Positions 56,001 through 64,000 of a stretch of 64,000 nt of DNA are shown in pieces. The stretch comes from Ixodes scapularis (taxonomy: Eukaryota; Arthropoda; Arachnida; Ixodida; Ixodidae), in assembly GCF_016920785.2 (NCBI RefSeq), contig NW_024609944.1:1054001-1118000 (forward strand), in the 5' to 3' direction. Both the position numbers and the translations under genes were made by a program. The notes beneath the pieces are model-generated. The model was not told the DNA's origin and searched no databases. It saw only the letters and a program-made list of their open reading frames with translations. Numbering within the stretch: the first letter of the stretch is position 1; every line of letters starts with the position of its first letter.

Positions 56001-56559
56001 ATCCCGACGGGTACGAAAACACTCGACCGCGGCGGTAAGTTCACGTGGCTGGCGAGGACTCGTACCGCAGATGACGTCGCTTTGGGTTCCTCCGGTGGTG
56101 AAACAGGCTTTCGCAGCGTCAACCGGTTTGCTCCGAGGTCGATGACGGCGCCATACTCGCAGAGGAAGTCCATTCCGAGGATAACGTCCCTCGAACAGTC
56201 TTGCAGAACGACGAACTTTACAGGGCACGTCTCACCGTGGATCTCGACGCGAGCGGTGCATCGCCCGACTGGTGTGATGAGGTGCCCACCGGCGGTTCGT
56301 ATTTGAGGTCCATCCCACGGCGTCGTGACTTTTCGAAGGCGGCGGGAGAGCCTCCCACTCAAAACTGAGTAGTCTGCTCCGGTGTCCACGAGTGCCGATG
56401 CGTCGTGGCCGTCGATGATGACGTTTAGGTTGTTGGACACCGTTTCAGGAGCGTCGTTTCGGTCTCCGGTAGCGTTCGAGTGGGGGCCCTCCGACGTTCG
56501 TGGAGGATCTTGGCGTCGGTCGTCTTCGGCAACTCCACCTCCAGGGGTTGCCGCGCCTA
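53006..56559 (-). CDS. pol: Gypsy Pol polyprotein (protease, RT, RNase H, integrase)
   Basis: The frame is open from the gag stop region to 53006. A GTG at 56440 starts the longest stand-alone reading (1144 codons), but I believe it is made as Gag-Pol by -1 frameshifting at 56560-56566. Residues counted from 56440: aspartic protease LVDTGADYSVL (DTGA 19-22); RT about 290-460 with YLDD near 434 and MPFGLCTAPATFQ; RNase H with TDASNAGLG near 580 and TEKECLAVVWAI; integrase zinc finger (GHLGYSR, CHECQ) near 800-836; DDE core with Asp near 867 (GMDLLGPF), Asp near 922 (ISDRGSSF) and Glu near 961 (GLTERLN); GPY/F domain RYFGPYKVLRRLG near 1100. All catalytic residues are present. No chromodomain is evident. 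Confidence 0.95.
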
Positions 56560-56566
56560 GTTTCCC
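56527..56566 (-). promoter_or_regulatory. -1 programmed ribosomal frameshift signal, gag/pol
   Basis: On the minus strand the heptamer G GGA AAC (56566-56560), in the gag frame, fits X XXY YYZ and is followed at once by the gag TAG. After a 6-base spacer (TAGGCG), CGGCAAC (56553-56547) pairs perfectly with GTTGCCG (56533-56527) around a 13-base loop. The -1 frame runs open into protease. Slippery site, spacing and stem all match known signals. Confidence 0.85.
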
Positions 56567-57951
56567 CGGCGTGGAGCGAGGGGTGACAGGCTTTCACGTC
56601 GGGGTCGGTGCATCGGCGAAGCTCTACGTCGTGGTGACGGCGACCGGAACTCTCGGCGTGACGCAGGCTCGGGGGACTGGGGTCGTCGCAGGTACTCGTC
56701 GATCTCCCGAGGGCGTTCACCATACCGGGGGCGCGGGTCGCTTGGATGGAATCCGCGCAGCCCGAGTCGTCGGTATGGGCATCGGCGGTACACATGGTCA
56801 GCTTCCCCGCAGTGGTAACACAGCGGGCGTCGGTCGGCCGCCCTCCAGACGTCTGTCTTCCTCGGCGCAGGTCGCTCTGGGGGAACGTGCGCCTGATCTT
56901 CCGGCCGTCGGGGGTACTGCGGCGTTGGGGCGTCTCTTCGGGGTGGCGCCGTGGCTTGGCGGGAAGCTTGCGGCGGTCGTCGGGCCATGGCGGCGTAGCT
57001 CAACGTTGGTTCCTCCGGTGCCACCCTGGTGACGGGAACCTCTGGTTGGACCGCGCGATGCACTTCTTCTCGGACAGCCTCGGCGATGGAAATGGTTGGC
57101 GGACGGCTGGTGGTTGGCAGCAACCTTCGCAGTTCCTCCCGGACAACCTCCCGGATAATTTCGCGGATGTCCGTACCAGGCACGTTTTCACCGCTGAGCA
57201 GCGCGGTTGCAGTGACGCTTGGCTGCCGCTGGTAGTGGGAAGCGCGCGCTTGGAGGGCGCGCTCGATGTTTGTCGCCTCGCTGACGAAGGCGTCAACGGT
57301 TGCCGGCGGGTCGCGGACGAGGCCTCCGAAGATGTCGTCCTTCACGCCCCGCATCAAAATGCGCAGCTTCTTTCCCTCGGTGGCCTGAGGATCGGCGCGG
57401 GAGCTCAGGCGGAGGACGTCTTCCACAAAGCTCGTGACGCTTTCATTGGGGCCCTGGGTCCTGGTTCGCAGTAGGTCCTCGGCTCTCTCTCGGCGGTGGT
57501 GGTTGACGAACGTAGCCTTCAGGTCGGTCTTGAAGATGTCCCACGACGTCAAAGAGGACTCATGGTTCTCGTACCAGTGCTTGGCGGTTCCCTCAAGCGA
57601 GAAGTAAACGTTGTGCAGGCGTTGCTCGTCGGTCCAGCCATTGTGGCGGGCAACGCGTTCATACTGGTCAATCCAGTCTTCGACGTCTTCGTAGAGTTCA
57701 CCGTGGAAGGGGGCAGCCGTCCGCGGTGCGACGGGCATGTAGACGACGGGAGAAGCGGCGGGGGCTTGCGACTGGTTGGCCATCGTCGTCTTCTGCGGCT
57801 TGGGCTTGTCCAGGAGCAAACCGTACTCAGGATCCTCTCCCTTGGTGCGGCGGCTGGTCCGAATTTCAGGTTCTGCGGTGAGTGGTCTTCTCACCGAGCC
57901 GGGAATCGGACTTGCACTGCGGTCCCTTGGAGGAGAACGCTGCACGGGCAT
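56557..57951 (-). CDS. gag: Gypsy Gag protein
   Basis: 464 codons from ATG 57951, the first ATG after the 5' LTR and primer site. The capsid-like core (DVEDWIDQYERVARHNGW near residue 90, LEGTAKHWYENHESSLTSWD, then an SVTSFVEDVLRLSSRA block) is the retrotransposon Gag fold that assembles particles. A single CCHC knuckle, CYHCGEADHVYRRC, lies at residues 378-391, followed by an Arg/Ser/Pro-rich tail of about 74 residues that would bind RNA. The stop codon sits directly after the slippery heptamer. Confidence 0.95.
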   Translation of the reverse strand: MPVQRSPPRDRSASPIPGSVRRPLTAEPEIRTSRRTKGEDPEYGLLLDKPKPQKTTMANQSQAPAASPVVYMPVAPRTAAPFHGELYEDVEDWIDQYERVARHNGWTDEQRLHNVYFSLEGTAKHWYENHESSLTSWDIFKTDLKATFVNHHRRERAEDLLRTRTQGPNESVTSFVEDVLRLSSRADPQATEGKKLRILMRGVKDDIFGGLVRDPPATVDAFVSEATNIERALQARASHYQRQPSVTATALLSGENVPGTDIREIIREVVREELRRLLPTTSRPPTISIAEAVREEVHRAVQPEVPVTRVAPEEPTLSYAAMARRPPQASRQATAPPRRDAPTPQYPRRPEDQAHVPPERPAPRKTDVWRAADRRPLCYHCGEADHVYRRCPYRRLGLRGFHPSDPRPRYGERPREIDEYLRRPQSPEPASRREFRSPSPRRRASPMHRPRRESLSPLAPRRGN

Positions 57952-57957
57952 GCGGTA

Positions 57958-57973
57958 CCCCGCACCTCCACCA
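57958..57973 (-). other. Gypsy primer binding site
   Basis: The minus strand reads TGGTGGAGGTGCGGGG, starting 3 bases inside the 5' LTR. TGG matches a tRNA CCA end. I could not assign the tRNA species with confidence. Confidence 0.7.
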
Positions 57974-57976
57974 AAA

Positions 57977-58361
57977 TGTCACGGGTGGTGACCAAAAGAA
58001 AACAGGAAATAAACAAGAAGAAAAAAACGTTTAATGTGGCGAACTTGTGCCAAAAATAAAAGAGTACAAAAGATAATAATAGAGCGTCGCGGGCGTCGAA
58101 GTCGGCGTGGCAGCAGAGTCGAACGCTGGGGCGAGACTGACTCGACAAGGTCGCGGGCGGCCTCTTATCTAGAGTGCGCCGCTATCTCGAAGATTCGGCG
58201 AAAGCGGTTCGAGCGTCGCGTGATCGGGGCGAGAATGAACACGCACTTTCTAGAAAACAAAAGCAGGGATAAATCATAGAAGTTACGTGCGGTACATGAA
58301 TAAACGGGAACTTTCTGGAGGACCGTGACCGAGCGTTGCTTTCTCAGCCTTGCGCGCGGCA
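57977..58361 (-). repeat. Gypsy 5' LTR
   Basis: 385 bp, same borders as the 3' LTR. It supplies the promoter for the minus-strand transcript. The gag ATG lies only 26 bases inside its inner edge. Confidence 0.95.
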
Positions 58362-58484
58362 ATATACGCACTTGACCGCAGCGCCCTCTCCTGTATAGAC
58401 GTTGAGCGGCTGCATGCAACGTTTCATCCATGACATCCCCAGCTCTTGAGTTACTACCACATCTCAGAGTCCCCTACTCGTCCC

Positions 58485-58566
58485 GCAGTCGCGGCCGAGT
58501 GGTTAAGGCGATGGACTAGAAATTAATTGGGGTCTCCCCGCACAGGTTCGAATCCTGTCGACTGCG
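58485..58566 (+). tRNA. tRNA-Ser (AGA anticodon), possibly a pseudogene
   Basis: 82 nt. The acceptor stem GCAGTCG/CGACTGC is perfect with discriminator G. Box A is TGGCCGAGTGG-like (CGGCCGAGTGGTT), box B is GGTTCGAATCC, and there is the long class II variable arm typical of serine. The anticodon AGA is at 58518-58520. The 3' side of the anticodon stem is TTAAT where TCCAT is expected, giving a G-A mismatch and a G-U pair. A 10-T Pol III terminator follows 10 bases downstream. It is not flanked by SINE body sequence. Function would depend on tolerance of the weakened stem. Confidence 0.85.
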
Positions 58567-58576
58567 CAAATATTTC

Positions 58577-58586
58577 TTTTTTTTTT
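58577..58586 (+). terminator. Pol III T-run terminator of tRNA-Ser
   Basis: Ten consecutive T residues 10 bases after the tRNA 3' end. Confidence 0.8.
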
Positions 58587-58693
58587 CAGCATTTTTGTTG
58601 CCCTACACGAGCACGAGCACGAGTACCAGCAAGATCGATGTGAGCACGGATGCCGGACGGACAAGGCTAGACCCTAAGGAGCTTCGCCCCTAA

Positions 58694-59345
58694 AGCATGG
58701 GGTTCCGGTATTACTCTCAGCTCCACAAAAACTGGGCAGATTGTGTGGAAAATTGGGACGAGGGGAGACACGCGTCGGTGTCTGTCAGAAGAAACATAAG
58801 ACCAGGTATGTGGAGTGTAGCGAGGGCGTGGTTTACAAGATTCCTTTATCATGTGGCAAAGTACACACAGGCCAATCGGGACGTTTTATAAATGATATAG
58901 GTTCAGGGAGCATGCACTGTCAGTTCGATCGTCACCCTCGGGAAATCTGTCTGTTAACTGTGATAGATGTGGGTGTGTCCCGAAGTTTGACATCACCATT
59001 ATCTTGGCCCGAAACCGAAACAAAATGACAAAGGAGATATCCGAAGCTTTTTTCATAACCGAGTGCGTTGAAGGAACGTGTGTCAGCGCTCCATCGATAG
59101 CCCTGTTTGGCTCTGAGGTGGCGTTTTTAAAATATTTCGTAAAGTAGATAGCGGACAGCTGAACACTGATTGGGTGATGTCGCATTTCTGTAGTTTTTTG
59201 TCGGGATTTCACGGTGAATATGTATGTGTTTTCCGTGGATAAACTTCAGTTGCAAGTAGCGCTCTGTGTTGTTCGTTTCTTTTACTTGTCAGTTTTTTTT
59301 TAGCGCTTTTACCCTCAAAAACATGGATCACCAACTAGCTCAGGT
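58694..59345 (+). pseudogene. Penelope-like element PLE2, copy C (3' fragment)
   Basis: Starts at the same border as copy B (CATGGGGTTCCGGTAT). Plus-strand pieces in shifted frames give RYVECSEGVVYKIPLSCGKV (near 58806), HTGQSGRFIND, then REHALSVRSSPSG (near 58911), CGCVPKFDITIILARNRNKM (near 58970) and EAFFITECVEGTCVSAPSIA (near 59046), i.e. a GIY-YIG domain with downstream region. Two or more frameshifts. The 3' sequence runs to about 59345 (TTACCCTCAAAAACATGG). The RT is absent. Confidence 0.75.
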
Positions 59346-59484
59346 GCATACCCCTTTACTACCCCACAAACAAACACACTGAAAGCCATCCAGCTTAACA
59401 CAATCGTCACCCTCGCCCGGATTTTCCTATATTGTTTCAGATCAATTCCCTCCTGCCCCCATTACCCCTGCCCCTAGGCGGACG

Positions 59485-60366
59485 TTAAAGGGCAACTCCG
59501 GCCAAAACTCAAAATGAAATAAACCACTGCTATCGCTGTAGTGGCACAAAATACGACCCCAGCCAAAATATTACGTCCGTGGGACGCCGCATTCTCAACT
59601 AATGCCGATAATAAAAATGTGACCCGCCGCGAGCCGCTGCTCCTTAGCGGGCGGCCAGCGGGTTACCGATCGCTAAAGCAACATTGGGCCGTGACGTCAA
59701 TATCGTTCTCTTTTTTTTTTTTCCAGTCCGGGCGTTGCGCGGAGTGCGCTTCTTTGATTTGCTACCACCGCTACTTTGGCTTGTGATTGACGTGTTTAGC
59801 CGTTGCTTTTATCTGTAGCCCGTGTAGCTTCGGTATAGCCTTTTGTTTATTTGCTTATGAGGACTACAAGACTCGTTTTAGCGAGCAACTCGGTGCGCCC
59901 AAGACTGCCCAGTTGTTCCTCGAAAGATACTGAGTGCAGCAATTACGTACGGCACCAAACGAGTTCACGAGTTTTCCAGTCGCTAGCTTTTGGGTATACG
60001 CAGTAACTTTTGCTACATATGCTGGATAACTACCACGTATACAAAATTAAAACAAAATCAGCTTACCTCCTATCTTTAGGCGGCTAGTGCAACAGAGGTA
60101 GGTTCCGCTCATCCTGCGTACTCGTTGAACGAGAACGATCTTGACGTCACGTTCACATAGCGGCTGATTTCCAGTGTTGCCGGGGCCTCGAGCGGCTAGT
60201 TTCGGTTTTGTGGGCCGCGCCCCAAACAAAACTTTGAGGCGTCGGTATTTTTTAAACTACGCAGAATAACGAGACAAAAATTACACCTAGCAATTCAGGG
60301 ACGCTGTCTGCACTAAAAGCAGTCATATTCTCGAAATCGAAAATATGGACCGGAGTTGCCCTTTAA
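59485..60366. mobile_element. TTAA-flanked inverted-repeat element (882 bp)
   Basis: TTAAAGGGCAACTCCGG (59485-59501) and its perfect complement (60350-60366) bound the element, and TTAA at both ends suits a TTAA target duplication as in piggyBac-type elements. The interior has no transposase. It contains GTGACGTCA near 59692 and an 81-codon frame (59541-59786) without motif. Non-autonomous. The flanks (59346-59484, 60367-60770) are unassigned. Confidence 0.8.
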
Positions 60367-60770
60367 GCACCCCACTTGCCCCACCACAGGCATCCAATCT
60401 CCCCACTACACCAACACACTCCTCCACACTGGCGGTTGTGGCAGGCCTCGGCGTCTCACGTCAATCAGCTGGTTCTGATCCGCTTAGCGGAGGAGCACCC
60501 TCTAGGGCCTTTATTTGACCCAAATAATAATTTCTTTCTTTCTTCCAGGAAGAGTACCACAAACGAGCACTTCTACCGAAGCGAACGAGCCTTTCCTGAC
60601 GCGGCGTCTGGAATAGACCCTTTCAAAATTCAGTCTGTCCACTTTGATAACTATCATCATATAAGTGCATATCATCTGTACATGCTAATGACGGCCTTTG
60701 ATGACCGGTGAAACAAAAAAGTAGCCTGAACATTCCAGACGTTTCCTACCTAAAAAGTGATTTTAAACTG
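60367..60770. other. No recognised gene
   Basis: A 111-codon plus-strand frame (60376-60711) has no recognisable domain. A pyrimidine tract with AG (TTTCTTTCTTTCTTCCAG, ending at 60549) looks like a splice acceptor, but no exon could be built around it. Confidence 0.3.
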
Positions 60771-60774
60771 GATT

Positions 60775-63700
60775 ATTTTATTTATTTATTTATAAATACC
60801 CTCAAGGCATGAAGCATTATAGAGGGGAGTGGTACAGCAAATACAATAAGTAAAATGGAATAATAATTGGGAAAGCATACACGAAAGAAAATAATAAAAA
60901 AAAAACAATGGTTACAAATGATTAATACACTTTGATACTATATAGTCCACTAGCCTGAAACCGGCAAACACAACGTCTTCTACTAATACAGTTAAATAAT
61001 CAATCAGATATATTTTTTAAGGCAGATTGAAACAAATCATAATCAGTAATAGTGGCTATCAGAGAGGGAAGGTGGTTCCAGTCACTAGACGTACGTGGGA
61101 TGAAGGAATAAAAAAAGGAATTAGTGTTGCATGAAATGACTCCTACTTTATGTGGGTGATCCATCCGTGACGACATGTATGAAGGTGATGTTAACAGTTC
61201 ACCGCGTAAAGTGGTGTGGTGGAAAATTTTATGGAACAAACAAAGTCGTGCGTTTTTGCGTCGTGACGCTAGGGAAGAAAGACCTAGGTTAGATTTCATG
61301 GAGGATACGCTAGCAGCTCGTTGGTAGTTAGAATATATAAATCGAACTGAGTTATTTTGAATCATTTCCAACTAATTAATGAGAGTTCCGATGCCAGGAT
61401 CTTATATCGCTGAAGCATATTCTAGTTGTGAGCGCACAATTGTTTTGTAGAACAGTAATTTAATAGAAGTAGGGGCCGAGTAAAAGTTGCGTTTTAGGTA
61501 CCCAAGCATACGGTTAGCCTTGTTAGTAATGGAGTCGATGTGAATTTGCCAGCTAAGATTAGAAGTAATATGGACGCCTAAATACTTGTATGATTCGACA
61601 GTTTCGAGTAGACTACTATCAAGGTGATATGAAGGTAAGTTAGCGGAACAACGAGAGATTCGCATGAATTTGCACTTGTTAACATTTAGTGTCATATGCC
61701 ACGTTTTGCACCAAGAAGTGATAGCGTCAATATCAGATTGAGGTGCATGCACGTCATTGATAGAGGTTATTTCCCGGTAAAGAACACAATCATCTGCGAA
61801 TAGATGAATCGAAGATGATACACAGTTTGGTAGATCGTTAATATAGACAAGGAAAAGTAATGGCCCAAGTACAGTACCTTGGGGTACGCCAGATATTACA
61901 GGGTGAAGGAGAGAGCTGACTTCATTCGCGGTTACAAATTGCTGACGATGTGTGAGAAAGCATTCAAGCCATTTTAGTATGTTAATATCAATACCTATTT
62001 TTTTTAGTTTTAGTAGCAGGAGCTGGTGAGATACCTTATCAAATGCTTTCGCGAAATCCAGATATATACAGTCGGCGGATGATCGGTTATCGAGTATAGA
62101 TTGCAACTTATGGGTGAATAAAGCCAGTTGTGTCTCGCACGAAAAAGATTTGCGAAAGCCGTGCTGTGCGCGGTGAAAAAAAGAATTTGATTCCAGATAG
62201 TTCGCGATATGGGAGAAAAGTATGTGTTCTAGAATTTTGCAAGGAACGCTAGTGATTGATATGGGTCTGTAGTTGTAGGGTGAGTGCTTGTCACCAGATT
62301 TGTGCACGGGAACCACCCTCCCTATTTTCCAGTCCTGCGGGAGCTCACCAGAATTGAGGGATTGCTGAAAAAGTTTAGCGAGGGCGACAGAGGTATAGGC
62401 TTTCGTGTTTTTTAGGAACATGGGAGCAATACAGTCAACACCAGAGGAGGAGAAAGGTTTGAGAGAGTCAATAATTTTGGCAACACCATCAGTCTCAATC
62501 TGCACAGGATACATGGGTAAATACTCAGGGTTACTAAATGAAGGCAAAACCTCAGAAAAAAACACACGAAAAAGCGCTGGAAAACACGTTGTTAAGCGTA
62601 TCTGAACACTGTTTGTCATCAATTGGTTCACCGTCCAAATTCGTTAGTACAATTCGCGAACTATCAGCCGGGTTCACTACATTCCAAAATTTTCTTGGAT
62701 TGTTCAGCAACATATTTGGTAATGTGTTGGTTAGAAAATTTTCCTTCGCCGATTTGACTGCAGAATTATATTCATCAGCCGAGGTACGATATAGAGACCA
62801 TCGATGTTGGTCACTAGACGTTTTTGCACTTCTATACATGCGTTTTTTTCGATTGGAAAGGCGCCTGATAAATGAATTATACCATGGTGCTTGCGGATTA
62901 TAACAGATTACACGAACTGGAATAAAACGGTTAGCAAGCTCTGTCATCTTCGTTTTTAGAAGCTTCCAATTATATTCAACTGAGCGTGCTTCGAACCCGT
63001 TTAGAAACGCTTGTAGAAATAAAAACAGTTCATCATTGATTTGGTTAAAGTCAGCATTAGGATAATTACGTATCACTTTAGTTCTATTAGAAAACTTTTT
63101 TACAGGAATAGTCACAGAAAAATTTAGTAGAGAGTGATCACTTATTTTCGGCATGTATGTTACTTCTGAGCATAACTCGGGACAAGTAGTTAATACCAAA
63201 TCTAACAGGTTCGCACTTGTCGGTGTAACTCTGGTTGGTTCGGAAATAATCTGTGTAAAGTGAAAGTATGAACATAACTCAATAAATTCCTGGCAAACAG
63301 ACGAGGACGAATTTAGTGAAGGGGGGGACGTTGACCATTTGATTCCTGGATAATTAAAATCACCCAGCAAGAATACAGGGGATGTTGGGTACCGTGTGAT
63401 AACGATGTTTATGGCATCATAGAGCTCAGTAACAAAGCTAGAGGAATCATTCGGGGGGCGATAGCAAACCCCGACAACCATTCTACAATGAGCTAGTTTT
63501 ACAGACACCCATATAATCTCTAAGCATGACGCAATATGAAGTGCGAATGACTCAAATTCCTTTTTAATCGCTATTAGTACACCACCACCTTGCCTCGTTT
63601 CCCTATCTCGTCTGTAGAAATGAAATTGATTGGACAAATCGAATATTTCATTTTCACGAATGTTACTGTTAAGCCATGTCTCTGTTAACACGACAATATC

Positions 63701-64000
63701 GGCAGAGCAAGAATCAATAGCAGAAGAAATTTCGGTGCGGTTTCTGACAACGCTTCTGATATTAGTAAATAAAATAGAGACTTGTGATAAGGATGCACGA
63801 TAACCACAGCCCCTCGGTAACCCCTACGTGTCTGACGTATCACGTTGCCTGGATGACGCAGCGTGTTGTCCCGAGGGCACAGTTGTTGGTGTATCGGTAG
63901 TAGCTGATTGTGATATCGGAAGTCGTGACTCACAAATTTTATCGGAGACAGGGTCCTACGTGTATAATTTTCCATTAACGGACAGTTTGTTGTATTTCAG
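60775..64000 (-). mobile_element. CR1-like LINE copy 2 (3' part, runs off the right edge)
   Basis: Minus-strand LINE with ORF2 and 3' end inside the window. The 3' UTR (60775-60999) ends in GGGTATTTATAAATAAATAAATAAA, the short tandem tail typical of CR1/L2-type LINEs. ORF1 would lie beyond 64000. Better preserved than CR1 copy 1. Confidence 0.85.
61000..63775 (-). pseudogene. CR1-like ORF2 (endonuclease and RT, three pieces)
   Basis: Endonuclease piece (62552 to about 63775): ILFTNIRSVVRNRTEI, VVLTETWLNSN, VGVCYRPPND, FLLGDFNYPGIKW and SDHSLLNFS. A frameshift at about 62560-62630, in an A-rich run, leads to the RT piece (61402-62631): SSGVDCIAPMFLKN, LPQDWKIGRVVPVHKSGDK, YLDFAKAFDKVSHQ, GVPQGTVLGPLLFLVYIND and FADDCVLY (near 61795). 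Two in-frame stops (TAA near 61410, TAG near 61380) separate the C-terminal piece (61000-61371: NSVRFIYSNYQR, FIPRTSSDWNHLP). Three lesions, with catalytic residues intact. No RNase H, as in CR1. Confidence 0.88.

Larger units (their letters stand above)
52514..58361 (-). mobile_element. Complete Ty3/Gypsy LTR retrotransposon
   Basis: 5848 bp with identical-length LTRs (385 bp), a 4-bp ATAT duplication (52510-52513 and 58362-58365), a primer binding site, polypurine tract, gag and pol in protease-RT-RNase H-integrase order, and no env. Both reading frames are free of stops. I find only two base differences between the LTRs, so the insertion is young. This is the one element in the window that could still be autonomous. 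Confidence 0.95.

Overview
This 64 kb window is eukaryotic, nuclear and almost entirely repetitive. No intact host protein-coding gene could be supported. The mix of elements (Penelope-like elements with GIY-YIG domains, RNase H-bearing I-type LINEs, CR1-like LINEs with short A/T-rich tails, Ty3/Gypsy, PIF/Harbinger, hAT-like and TTAA-flanked non-autonomous elements, tRNA-Ser-derived SINEs) suggests an arthropod. The repeat style resembles a hard tick (Ixodida), but that assignment is inference.

Layout. 0-3.7 kb: edge of a minus-strand LTR retrotransposon (tRNA-type primer binding site at 805-822) and a broken PIF/Harbinger transposase. 3.9-12 kb: fold-back and non-autonomous elements, a hAT-type MITE with an exact 8-bp target duplication, a Penelope fragment, a TATCGATA-rich array and a nearly perfect 81-nt hairpin. 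13.4-20 kb: a decayed I-type LINE (LINE-A) interrupted by a head-to-head dimer of Penelope family PLE1; one arm of the dimer is itself interrupted by a SINE, giving a three-level nest. 20-26.5 kb: mostly unassigned, with degenerate palindromic repeats. 26.5-32.8 kb: two fold-back elements and a second Penelope dimer (PLE3) whose distal ends carry hammerhead-ribozyme-like sequences. 34.9-42.1 kb: fragments of I-type and CR1-like LINEs with nested MITEs and a minisatellite-bearing element. 43.6-46.7 kb: SINE, Penelope fragment, and a second larger copy of the minisatellite element with many TGACGTCA and CACGTG palindromes.

46.7-64 kb: a nearly complete I-type LINE (LINE-B, 901-codon open stretch with reverse transcriptase and RNase H); a structurally complete Ty3/Gypsy element on the minus strand (52514-58361) with two 385-bp LTRs that differ at only two positions I could find, and a textbook -1 frameshift signal at the gag/pol junction; a tRNA-Ser(AGA)-like gene whose anticodon stem carries mismatches; a third fragment of Penelope family PLE2; an 882-bp TTAA-flanked inverted-repeat element; and a CR1-like LINE on the minus strand that runs off the end.

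There is no operon-like cooperation between genes. The history is layered transposition: LINE-A is older than the PLE1 dimer, which is older than the SINE; CR1 copy 1 is older than the minisatellite element; the Gypsy element is the youngest and the most likely to be functional.
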